From an uncultured Methanomicrobiales archaeon (lineage in GTDB: Archaea > Thermoplasmatota > Thermoplasmata > Methanomassiliicoccales > Methanomethylophilaceae), in contig CALAVG010000352.1 of NCBI GenBank assembly GCA_937892275.1, positions 1 to 11,593 of the forward strand: a DNA stretch of 11,593 nucleotides. Direction: 5' to 3'. Below, piece by piece: positions 1 through 6,063 of this stretch. The notes under the pieces were generated by a model, which was given only the letters and a program-made list of their open reading frames with translations, was not told the DNA's origin and searched no databases. Positions within the stretch are counted from its first letter, which is position 1. Every line of letters begins with the position of its first letter. Position numbers and translations under genes: made by a program.

Positions 1-2
1 AA

Positions 3-30
3 TGATATAATTATTATATCTATTATATCA
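3..30. promoter_or_regulatory. AT-rich operator-like site, left copy
   Basis: This 28-bp site matches 26 of 28 bases of the site at 1461-1488, in the same orientation. It contains TGATATAAT at its left end and the inverted complement ATTATATCA at its right end, with a further half-site-like ATTATATC between them. Its last three bases are the stop codon of the AlbA_2 gene that it follows. It may be the operator of the next minus-strand gene, which lies outside the window. Binding by the AlbA_2 protein is an inference. Confidence 0.5.
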
Positions 31-1440
31 ACTCTTGACAATCCAACGCCCGCGAGTACCGCCGATGCGTTCGACCTTGCCGTTCTCTTTGAGAGAGTTG
101 ACCGTACGGACCAATTTGTTCTTCTCCATACCTAGAGATTGTGCGATTGAGTCCAATGAGACAGAGGGATTCTGCCTCATCATAGTGAGGATTGCCTCAT
201 CCAGATCCTTACGCTCAGACCAAGCGGTCAGAGAAAGATTCACGGTAACAGTTTCCGGATCAGAAGTCTCTGAATATGCTGGATATGGAATGCCTATTTT
301 GCTACAAGTGGCAACTATATCGCTCACTCCGCTCCCTGCACACTCCGAAAGACCTATCAAACTCAACATGACCGATATGTGGGGGTTGCGCGGATCACTG
401 ACCCCGCCGTCAAACATCTCGTTCAAAGGTATCCTAAGGCCCCCTGGGTTCCTGACCATGAAACCATTGGGTCTCAATTCTGCCCTGATCCCTTTCAACC
501 CGTGATAATCGGCATTGACAAGGGCGTTCACCAGCAATTCCCTCTGGGCCCTTATAGTCTTCGTATCATCGATGCGCGTGATTCCGTCTAACTCCTTAGG
601 CTTGCCGCTATTCAATGATATCCTGTTGGATACCGCAGTTATGAAGCTATAGATGTTCCCGGTAAACTCCCCAGTCCCAGTTGAGATGCGATATGACCAC
701 TCTTTACCGCCATCCAGGAACTCAAGGTAATCTAAGTGGTAATTGGGAAATACCGCCATTATGCTGTAATCGTAACCGAACATCAGGATACCCGCGACCG
801 TAGGGTGGTAGATGCCCGCCCCGTCCTTGGAGATCGCTCCCACGAGCCTAAGGAAATCCTCATCGCTTCTGTCGTTCCAAGGGTGTGAGGGGTTCCTCTT
901 GGACAATCTCTCTCTGAACGATGATATGGTCTGTTCATCCAGATCCAATATGTCGACTCCCGTCAGGATCTCAGAATCCTGAGATGAATCCGAGGAGTCC
1001 CTCAGCATGTTCTTCAGCTCTGGGATCGAACAGTGATAATCGCCTTCACCGTTCCTCTTGTAGGTACCATTCTCCATGGAACCGTTGATGTATACGGGGC
1101 GTTTCCTACGCTCGGCACGAGGTACATTAACGACCACCAAATCCTTACCAGATACCTCGATCACCTCGACATCCTTAGGGGATAGGAGATTGACATTCAC
1201 TTTCCTGCCATCATTGAGAAGATCCCACATCTCTTTGACCAGCTTCTCGGGATCCTCGACGCCGATAGGTTCACGTGTACTGTCATCGACACCTAGGACT
1301 ATTGTGCCTCCGAATGTATTTGCAAAGGCTGAGTAAGTCGGCCAGAAATCTTTGGACAGACCGCGTCTGCTGGAATTGAACTCGAGTCTATCCGACTCTT
1401 GCTGTGTGAACCTTCCATCCACAAGATTGAATCTGGTCAT
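28..1440 (-). CDS. AlbA_2/Schlafen-type ATP-binding transcriptional regulator (copy 1)
   Basis: This 470-residue protein resembles COG2865-type predicted regulators. The N-terminal AlbA_2 domain (about residues 12-145) shows LEF at 19-21, the NTFGGTIVLGVDD core at 41-53 and a TYKRNGEG-like end near 127-133. A HATPase_c_4-like region follows: RELLVNAL at 300-307 (N-box), NPGGL at 331-335, and SECAGSGV at 365-372 as the glycine-rich lid. A winged-helix segment (about 412-470) ends the chain, with the helix-turn-helix at VSLDSIAQSLGMEKNKLVRTV. The ATG at 1440 is preceded by GGTGAT, a good ribosome site. The gene is the last of an aldo/keto reductase-AlbA_2 pair and has matching 28-bp sites on both sides. 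It is probably a DNA-binding autoregulator; its ligand and targets are unknown. The family call is firm from domain order, the role is inferred. Confidence 0.88.
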   Translation of the reverse strand: MTRFNLVDGRFTQQESDRLEFNSSRRGLSKDFWPTYSAFANTFGGTIVLGVDDSTREPIGVEDPEKLVKEMWDLLNDGRKVNVNLLSPKDVEVIEVSGKDLVVVNVPRAERRKRPVYINGSMENGTYKRNGEGDYHCSIPELKNMLRDSSDSSQDSEILTGVDILDLDEQTISSFRERLSKRNPSHPWNDRSDEDFLRLVGAISKDGAGIYHPTVAGILMFGYDYSIMAVFPNYHLDYLEFLDGGKEWSYRISTGTGEFTGNIYSFITAVSNRISLNSGKPKELDGITRIDDTKTIRAQRELLVNALVNADYHGLKGIRAELRPNGFMVRNPGGLRIPLNEMFDGGVSDPRNPHISVMLSLIGLSECAGSGVSDIVATCSKIGIPYPAYSETSDPETVTVNLSLTAWSERKDLDEAILTMMRQNPSVSLDSIAQSLGMEKNKLVRTVNSLKENGKVERIGGTRGRWIVKS

Positions 1441-1460
1441 ATCACCATTGTATCGTTATG

Positions 1461-1488
1461 ATATAATAATTATATCGATTATATCAGT
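1461..1488 (-). promoter_or_regulatory. AT-rich operator/promoter of AlbA_2 copy 1
   Basis: The site starts 21 bp upstream of the ATG at 1440. Read on the minus strand it holds three 9-bp half-sites: TGATATAAT, CGATATAAT directly repeated after it, and the inverted ATTATATCA after one spacer base. GATATAAT also resembles an archaeal TATA box, so a protein bound here would compete with TBP. The 26/28 match to 3-30 suggests a specific protein-binding site, not simple AT-richness. The protein is most likely the AlbA_2 regulator itself (inference). Confidence 0.6.
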
Positions 1489-1502
1489 TTATAATGAAGA
1501 CA

Positions 1503-1526
1503 GGGCCCGGATGATCGTCCGGGCCC
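1503..1526 (-). terminator. GC-rich hairpin downstream of aldo/keto reductase 1
   Basis: GGGCCCGGA and TCCGGGCCC form a perfect 9-bp stem around a 6-base loop, 24 nt past the reductase stop codon. It would be a very stable RNA hairpin separating the reductase from the AlbA_2 gene. No strong T-run follows on the minus strand, so it could be a 3' stabiliser or processing signal instead of a true terminator. Confidence 0.5.
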
Positions 1527-1550
1527 GTCAGATGGAATCGTCGTTATGGC

Positions 1551-2711
1551 TCACTGACCGGACATGGCCTTTACCATGCCTGCCGTCATGGAGTCGAGCT
1601 CCTTGATGGCCTCGGAGATCTTGATGGTCTGGGGACACACCTTCTCGCAGCTCCTGCATCCGATGCATGCAGCGGGCACCTTGTACTTAGGCAGGGACAT
1701 GATGTACATCGCGGAGATGAATCCGCCACCAGTGAAGTTGGTCTCGTTGTAATGCCACATGAATGAAGGTATGTCAAGACCTTTGGGGCAGTGCGTAAGG
1801 CAGTACTTGCACGACGTGCACGGAACGATCTTTCCGTTGACCATTCCCTTGGCTATATCGGTGAGGACCTTGATCTCCTTCTCATCCAGAGGCTCCTTCT
1901 CGTCGAAGATCGAGATGTTCTCCATCATCTGGTCCATCCGGCTCATACCAGAGAGGATCATCTTCACACCGGGGATGGACTGCTCGAATCTGAATGCCCA
2001 CTCAACAGGCTTCACACCGGGACGGAGTTCCTCCAATCTCTTCATACCGTCCTCGGGGAGCTTCGTGAGCATACCGCCGCGGAGGGGCTCCATCACCCAT
2101 ATGGGGATGTTCCTCTCGTTGAGCATCTCCGCCTTCACGCGGGCATCCTGGAACTCGTAATCGAGGAAGTTCATCTGGATCATTCCGAACTCCATGTACT
2201 CGCCGTACCTGTCCAGGAACCTCTTCATCGTGTCGAGGTTCCCGTGGCAGGAGAATCCTAGATGCTTGATGCGTCCGTTCTTCCTCTGTTCGAGGAGGTA
2301 ACTGAACGTGTGGTACTTGTCATCGTCCAGATACTGCTCGATGTTCAGTTCCGTAACGTTGTGCATGAAGTAGAAATCAAAGTAATCGACCTGGCATTTC
2401 TCCAGCTGCTTCTCGAAAATCTCCTCGACCTTGCCGAAGTTGCTCACGTCGTATCCGGGGAACTTGGTGGAGAGATAGAACGAATCGCGGGGATACTTCT
2501 TGAGTGCCTTCCCGACGACGAGCTCCGAGTTCCCTCCGTGGTATCCCCATGCCGTGTCGTAATAGTTGACACCGGACTCGTATGCCTTGTCTATGAGCCT
2601 GATGGCCTCCGCCTCATCGATCTCCGCATCGTTGCCGTTGATCACGGGCAGACGCATCGCACCGAAACCGATTCCGGACAGTTTGATAGCATCGTATTCA
2701 TTGTAATACAT
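1551..2711 (-). CDS. Aldo/keto reductase with C-terminal 4Fe-4S ferredoxin domain (copy 1)
   Basis: The protein has 386 residues from ATG 2711. It carries an aldo/keto reductase TIM barrel (about 8-280) with GIGFGAMRLP at the N terminus and the family's catalytic tetrad visible as D52, Y57, K83 and H117. A ferredoxin-like tail has two cluster motifs: C298-x2-C301-x2-C304-x3-C308-P and C349-x2-C352-x2-C355-x3-C359-P. This architecture (COG1453) is common in anaerobes and suggests a cytosolic oxidoreductase using iron-sulfur electron transfer; the substrate cannot be told. The frame stays open to 2921, but the extra 70 residues do not fit the family and cross the divergent promoter. GGATATATTC at 2734-2743 is a likely TATA box 23-32 bp before this ATG, so the transcript may be almost leaderless. 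A paralogue lies at 6064-7191. Confidence 0.92.
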   Translation of the reverse strand: MYYNEYDAIKLSGIGFGAMRLPVINGNDAEIDEAEAIRLIDKAYESGVNYYDTAWGYHGGNSELVVGKALKKYPRDSFYLSTKFPGYDVSNFGKVEEIFEKQLEKCQVDYFDFYFMHNVTELNIEQYLDDDKYHTFSYLLEQRKNGRIKHLGFSCHGNLDTMKRFLDRYGEYMEFGMIQMNFLDYEFQDARVKAEMLNERNIPIWVMEPLRGGMLTKLPEDGMKRLEELRPGVKPVEWAFRFEQSIPGVKMILSGMSRMDQMMENISIFDEKEPLDEKEIKVLTDIAKGMVNGKIVPCTSCKYCLTHCPKGLDIPSFMWHYNETNFTGGGFISAMYIMSLPKYKVPAACIGCRSCEKVCPQTIKISEAIKELDSMTAGMVKAMSGQ

Positions 2712-2733
2712 GTTTGTAACCAGATGGCTTGTA

Positions 2734-2774
2734 GAATATATCCTTACCGCTGTTAATCGCAACATGCTTATAAC
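2734..2774. promoter_or_regulatory. Divergent promoter region, reductase 1 / DUF6951-like gene
   Basis: On the minus strand GGATATATTC (2734-2743) lies 23-32 bp before the reductase ATG at 2711. On the plus strand CTTATAAC (2767-2774) lies 29-36 bp before the ATG at 2803. Both spacings fit archaeal TATA boxes driving transcripts with very short or no leaders. Neither gene has a strong Shine-Dalgarno sequence next to its start. Confidence 0.5.
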
Positions 2775-2802
2775 GGTGGATGGCAATTGAACTTCGAATA
2801 AC

Positions 2803-3141
2803 ATGCCTGACTGTAAGCTTTGTGTCGATGCCGGAGTATGCAAGATGAAGACGATTATCGCCGCCACCACCGACGAGATGGGAATGGTCAAACTCGACAT
2901 CAAGAGCGACTGCCCCAACATCCTCAGGATGACCTGGAAGATGGAATCGTTCAGCCCTTATTCCGAGGTCGAGGCGGAATTCTACAAATCCGAGGTCTAC
3001 AAGCTGGCCCAGGAGACCCCCATACCGCACACGGCATGTCCCGTACCGTCGGCCATGGTCAAAGCCATAGAAGTGGCCGGAGACCTTGGTCTGAAGCGTG
3101 ATGTATCGATAAGATTCATCGATGACAATTCAGAGGCCTGA
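2803..3141 (+). CDS. Small Cys-rich DUF6951-like protein
   Basis: This 112-residue soluble protein has a Cys-rich start (C4, C7, C13), a CPNI motif at C37 and HTACPVPSAMVKAIEVAGDLGLKRDV near the end (C79). That pattern matches my recollection of the DUF6951 family of methanogens and other anaerobes, with a VDAGVCKMKTIIAA-like beginning. The conserved cysteines suggest metal or cluster binding, but no function is known. It is the only plus-strand gene in the left two thirds of the window. It is divergent from reductase 1, and its stop is 3 bp from the stop of the converging unknown gene. With a TATA-like CTTATAAC about 30 bp upstream and no ribosome site, translation is probably leaderless. 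Confidence 0.75.
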   Translation: MPDCKLCVDAGVCKMKTIIAATTDEMGMVKLDIKSDCPNILRMTWKMESFSPYSEVEAEFYKSEVYKLAQETPIPHTACPVPSAMVKAIEVAGDLGLKRDVSIRFIDDNSEA

Positions 3142-3144
3142 ATA

Positions 3145-3549
3145 TCAGATCGGCAGCTTAGTACATGTAGGTACGAGCTTGTAATTGTAATCGCAGTAGT
3201 AGACGCTGATATCCTGTCCCTTGAACTCGGATACGACCATGTTCCAGTTCTGGACGGGTATCGCGTTGCATATCAGCAGATTGAGCTTCTTGCCCTCCGC
3301 CAGCCTCTTCTCGATGTATGCTTTGAACTCCCTCGGGAAGATGATCTTGTTGTCCGAGAGGAACTCGCGGTCGACCTTCACGTTGTTCGCCTCAGGTTCC
3401 TGCTTCTTGATCTCGTCGAATACAATCTGGACCAGAGTGTCCATCCCTTCCATCGAAAGACCGGCTATGGCCGACGGCTCCTTCTTCGCCACGAACTCCG
3501 CTACGACCGGGCGGGGATCCGCCTCGTTCGGACATGCTTCGATCACCAT
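3145..3549 (-). CDS. Unknown protein, tandem paralogue B
   Basis: I do not recognise a named family for this 134-residue protein. It is clearly homologous end to end to its upstream neighbour at 3554-3955. Shared blocks are the ACP...DPRP start, GLDTLV/GMDTLV, VDRE, RLAEGKKLN followed by a hydrophobic strand with a Cys (LLIC), and a VPTCTK-like end. Cysteines C6, C94 and C129 are conserved between the two; C119 is unique here. No signal peptide or membrane segment is seen. The ATG at 3549 was chosen because it aligns with the paralogue's start and follows that gene's stop by 4 bp. The longer open frame up to 3642 would overlap the neighbour. The two genes are very probably co-transcribed. Confidence 0.8.
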   Translation of the reverse strand: MVIEACPNEADPRPVVAEFVAKKEPSAIAGLSMEGMDTLVQIVFDEIKKQEPEANNVKVDREFLSDNKIIFPREFKAYIEKRLAEGKKLNLLICNAIPVQNWNMVVSEFKGQDISVYYCDYNYKLVPTCTKLPI

Positions 3550-3553
3550 TCTA

Positions 3554-3955
3554 TCATAATCCGATCTTTGTGCACAGCGGGACCTGTCTGCAGGCCGCTG
3601 CCGCATAATACACCTGCATGTTGCATCCCTTGTACTTCTCAAGGGCGAGGTTCCATCCGATAACAGGGATGTCGCCGCAGATTATCATGTTCAGCTTCTT
3701 GCCCTCTGCCAGTTTCCTGTCGATGAAGGCGGTGAGATCCTTGGCAAATGTTATGCCCTCGTCACCGAGCAACTCGCGGTCCACGACATAGATGTTGGAA
3801 TCCGGTTCCTGTCTCTTCAGTTCATCCTCCACGACCTTGACGAGCGTATCCAGGCCTTCGGTCGTGAGACCTGCGAGGGCCTTGTTGTCCTTGTTGGAGA
3901 TGAAATCCGCTACTTTCGGACGCGGGTCCGATTCGGGAGGGCATGCGTTGACCAT
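3554..3955 (-). CDS. Unknown protein, tandem paralogue A
   Basis: This is the first gene of the two-gene paralogous operon and encodes 133 residues from ATG 3955. The GTG at 3964 is a possible alternative, but the ATG aligns with the paralogue. It carries C5, C93, C111, C122 and C128, of which C5, C93 and C128 are shared. A predicted amphipathic helix (about 33-50) is followed by a strand-like segment ending VVDRELL and by LAEGKKLNMIICGDIP, which looks like the core of an alpha/beta fold. No catalytic motif is recognisable. A possible TATA-like TTTTAAA lies about 31-37 bp upstream. Three conserved cysteines suggest metal binding or redox, but this is a guess. Confidence 0.8.
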   Translation of the reverse strand: MVNACPPESDPRPKVADFISNKDNKALAGLTTEGLDTLVKVVEDELKRQEPDSNIYVVDRELLGDEGITFAKDLTAFIDRKLAEGKKLNMIICGDIPVIGWNLALEKYKGCNMQVYYAAAACRQVPLCTKIGL

Positions 3956-4011
3956 GGGAATCACTTTAATAATGTCCTAAAGGGTTTAAAATCACTGGCC
4001 CGGAAGGCTGA

Positions 4012-4149
4012 TCACTTCATCTTCTTCTTGAGTTTAGCGATCTTCTTCTTGGCCTCTCCGTCACCGGCCGCCGCCTGCTTCTCGAGTTCGGCCAACTCCG
4101 CCTTCTTAGCCTGCTGTTTCTTCTCAAGCTGTTTCTTGGACATCGGCAT
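4012..4149 (-). CDS. 45-residue lysine-rich small protein
   Basis: A short frame encodes MPMSKKQLEKKQQAKKAELA followed by ELEKQAAAGDGEAKKKIAKL and KKKMK. It is strongly basic, with a Lys/Glu/Ala heptad-like pattern suggesting a helix or coiled coil with a central Gly-Asp-Gly hinge. The start is ATG 4149, with ATG 4143 as an alternative. AGTGAT just before it is a fair ribosome site, and CTTTTTATAA on the minus strand at 4183-4192 is a well-placed TATA box. Those signals, the compositional bias and the clean TGA stop support a real gene. Its function is unknown; nucleic-acid or ribosome binding would fit the charge. The MITE at 4194 begins right behind its promoter. Confidence 0.65.
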   Translation of the reverse strand: MPMSKKQLEKKQQAKKAELAELEKQAAAGDGEAKKKIAKLKKKMK

Positions 4150-4193
4150 TTGATATCACTGTTCTTCGAAAGAATGGCAGGATTATAAAAAGT

Positions 4194-4385
4194 CGAGCTT
4201 AGTGACCAGCGTGTTGGTACCGATCTTGCTTGAGAAGTGACCACAATGACATTGCTCATGCGGTTGGATCCTGTACTGGTGCCTATGAACTTTCCGGATC
4301 AGTCTTTACCATATTTGCAAAGAGACTGCATTTCAGTGATATCGATACGACCACCATATCATCAACACGCTGGTCACTAAGCTCC
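4194..4385. mobile_element. MITE-like element with 22-bp inverted ends and 8-bp target duplication
   Basis: GAGCTTAGTGACCAGCGTGT plus TG at 4195-4216 is repeated exactly, inverted, at 4363-4384. One further unmatched base at each end gives a 192-bp element. TAAAAAGT flanks it on both sides (4186-4193 and 4386-4393), as an 8-bp target duplication would. No full transposase fits inside, so the element is non-autonomous and would move with an enzyme supplied elsewhere. The parent IS family is not recognisable from the ends. The left target copy forms part of the TATA box of the lysine-rich gene. Confidence 0.8.
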
Positions 4386-4486
4386 TAAAAAGTTGACAAT
4401 GAAGAGGCCGTAGCTGCCACCGGTGCTATGATTCCACCCAGCTCTTTGATGGCTGCTGACCTTGTATCAACACCAGAATCGATCAT
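4385..4486 (-). CDS. Possible 33-residue ORF ending at the MITE junction
   Basis: ATG 4486 is preceded by GGAGATAAG (a good Shine-Dalgarno) and by TTTATGTA about 30-37 bp upstream, a plausible TATA box. The frame reads MIDSGVDTRSAAIKELGGII then APVAATASSLSTF, and stops at TAG (4387-4385) made by the last MITE base and the target duplication. The peptide has a coding-like composition and may be the start of a gene cut off by the insertion. If so, the downstream part is not recognisable. It could equally be a chance frame. Confidence 0.3.
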   Translation of the reverse strand: MIDSGVDTRSAAIKELGGIIAPVAATASSLSTF

Positions 4487-4586
4487 CTTATCTCCAATTC
4501 AGCATCTGGTTTTGTCTACATAAACGATTGAGGAAGTTCCGAATAAAGATATGGATGACTGTTTCGAGACGGCTTCCAGTTGTTGT

Positions 4587-4625
4587 GTTATCATCTTTAA
4601 TGTTAATTTAACATTAAATGATAAC
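4587..4625. repeat. Long dyad at the 3' side of AlbA_2 copy 2, with operator-like core
   Basis: The core at 4596-4618 is TTTAATGTTAA, one base, TTAACATTAAA: a perfect 11-bp inverted repeat. Outside it GTTATCA (4587-4593) and TGATAAC (4619-4625) extend the dyad, with a 2-base bulge on the left. The core matches 20 of 23 bases of the site in front of the same gene at 5992-6014. It starts 19 bp past the stop codon. It may be an operator, a 3' hairpin, or both. Confidence 0.65.
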
Positions 4626-4644
4626 AGCGTTAATATACGTAAGG

Positions 4645-5967
4645 TCACTCCACCTCGTCCGCCTCGATCCTGTCAATCAGGACCTTCCAGCTACCCTTCT
4701 TCCTAGAGCCTTCTCTGACAAGGTACCCTTTCGTCTGCAAGGCGGAGACGATTGCACGTGTGTTACTGACACCTATGTTGCCTATCTCTGATACCTTACT
4801 CAGGGTCAGAGTAGGCTCCGTCATGAGGATAGAGAGTATAAGCCTCTCCTTTTCCGAGAGTGCCTCCTTACTCTGGCCGGCCGACAAGCTCCTTCTCCTA
4901 TGGAATGGTATCGTCACCCTGATGTTGGAGCCGGATATGTCAAAGGCATCTCTCCCGCAACTCTCGACGATGACCGGGACCCCGTGCCCGGTATGCTCGG
5001 ACAGACCCAGCCCGCGGAAGATCTGCATGAGGGATTCGTTCACTGGCATGCTCACGCCACGGAAGAAATCCTCGTCACTCTGACCGTAGGGGATAGACCC
5101 ATAGGAAATGACTTCAAGCCTGTCATCGAATACATGGACGGCAGGGGCGATGCCCAGCATCCATGTGTTATGTACAACCGCGTTCACCCAGGCCTCCCTG
5201 AAGGATCCGATGTCGAACAGTTTCGTGTCCTTCCTCACAAGGGAGGACATATCCACCTCGGTATCGTTGATCGCCTCCAGATAATCCAGTACGCTCTGCA
5301 TCTCCTTCATTATCGAATGGCCTGAGAAGTCCGTGGTGCGTTTGACCTCCCTGCGGTCGATACCACTGAAGATTGACACAGACAGCACGAATGGGTTCTG
5401 ATCCGAAACGAGTTCCGCTACCATATTAAAGGATCCGTCGGGGCGAATGAGCCTCTGTCTCCTGAGAACGTTCTCTATATCCTCTACATGGAGCCCTCTC
5501 GCTCTCATCATACCTATCAGCTCGTCGAACGTGAGATCCTTAATGAAGGACGGGGCATCCATCAACAGATCGGTGAATGATTGGAACATCCTCCTGAGCT
5601 CTATCCTCGGGATGATCTTATTCTCCTCACCAGATCTTATGTAATAGCTGCCGCTCTTGGAATAGGGGCGATCGTTGCCCTCTACGGATACCGATATGCA
5701 TCTGACACCTTCCTTCGGTTCTACAACCTCTATCTGCGGAATCAGTCTGGGTTCGATGAAGTTGGAAATGTCCTGCGAGATAGATCTGAGAGTGTTCTTC
5801 CCTATGTCAACGCCGACGGCCGTGCCATCATCCTTGACTCCGAAAATCACCTTACCCTTGCAGTGTTTGTTGAGCATCGCAACGAGCGCCACATATCCGT
5901 CCTGAGCCTCTGTCAAGGACTTCTTGTATTCGACATATTCAGTCTCGCGCCCGAAGTCTGGTGTCAT
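4645..5967 (-). CDS. AlbA_2/Schlafen-type ATP-binding transcriptional regulator (copy 2)
   Basis: This 440-residue protein has the same architecture as the copy at 28-1440 but is strongly diverged. The AlbA_2 domain (about 8-130) shows EYVEYKKSL, then GKVIFGVKDDGTAVGVD at 38-54 and PYSKSGSYYIRSG at 101-113. The HATPase_c_4-like part has REAWVNAVVH at 257-266 (E258, N262, H266) and a glycine lid SEHTGHGVP at 323-331. A winged helix occupies about 370-432, with LTLSKVSEIGNIGVSNTRAI. Unlike copy 1 it keeps the N-box histidine. No ribosome site precedes ATG 5967, so leaderless initiation is likely. Related 23-bp sites lie on both sides. It follows reductase 2 by 96 bp. It is probably an autoregulator whose effector is unknown. 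Confidence 0.9.
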   Translation of the reverse strand: MTPDFGRETEYVEYKKSLTEAQDGYVALVAMLNKHCKGKVIFGVKDDGTAVGVDIGKNTLRSISQDISNFIEPRLIPQIEVVEPKEGVRCISVSVEGNDRPYSKSGSYYIRSGEENKIIPRIELRRMFQSFTDLLMDAPSFIKDLTFDELIGMMRARGLHVEDIENVLRRQRLIRPDGSFNMVAELVSDQNPFVLSVSIFSGIDRREVKRTTDFSGHSIMKEMQSVLDYLEAINDTEVDMSSLVRKDTKLFDIGSFREAWVNAVVHNTWMLGIAPAVHVFDDRLEVISYGSIPYGQSDEDFFRGVSMPVNESLMQIFRGLGLSEHTGHGVPVIVESCGRDAFDISGSNIRVTIPFHRRRSLSAGQSKEALSEKERLILSILMTEPTLTLSKVSEIGNIGVSNTRAIVSALQTKGYLVREGSRKKGSWKVLIDRIEADEVE

Positions 5968-5991
5968 AAAAAGGGATAAATGGTTTTATTA

Positions 5992-6014
5992 TTTAATGTT
6001 ATTTTAATGTTAAA
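5992..6014 (-). promoter_or_regulatory. AT-rich operator/promoter of AlbA_2 copy 2
   Basis: The site lies 25 bp upstream of the start codon and consists of TTTAATGTTA repeated directly after one base (plus-strand reading). It differs from the downstream palindrome 4596-4618 at only three positions, all in the second half-site, which turns an inverted repeat into a direct repeat. The location overlaps where TBP and TFB would bind. Binding by the AlbA_2 protein is an inference. Confidence 0.55.
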
Positions 6015-6063
6015 ATATCCAGATATGATGTGTCAACCGTCCCCACAGAATCGTTTACTTTAG

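Noticed and set aside
1..7. First seven bases equal the start of the Illumina P5 oligonucleotide.
   Set aside because: The match ends after seven bases, and the following sequence is instead repeated at 1461-1488, so it is genuine.
1791..2756. Long plus-strand frames antisense to reductase 1.
   Set aside because: They mirror the codon bias of the reductase and show no domain of their own.
2712..2921. N-terminal extension of reductase 1 resembling a hydrophobic leader.
   Set aside because: It would start inside the divergent gene and cross both TATA boxes. The family begins at the ATG at 2711.
4017..4259. 80-codon minus-strand frame across the lysine-rich gene and MITE end.
   Set aside because: It is out of frame with the better-supported lysine-rich gene and becomes an Arg/Ser-rich shadow of it.
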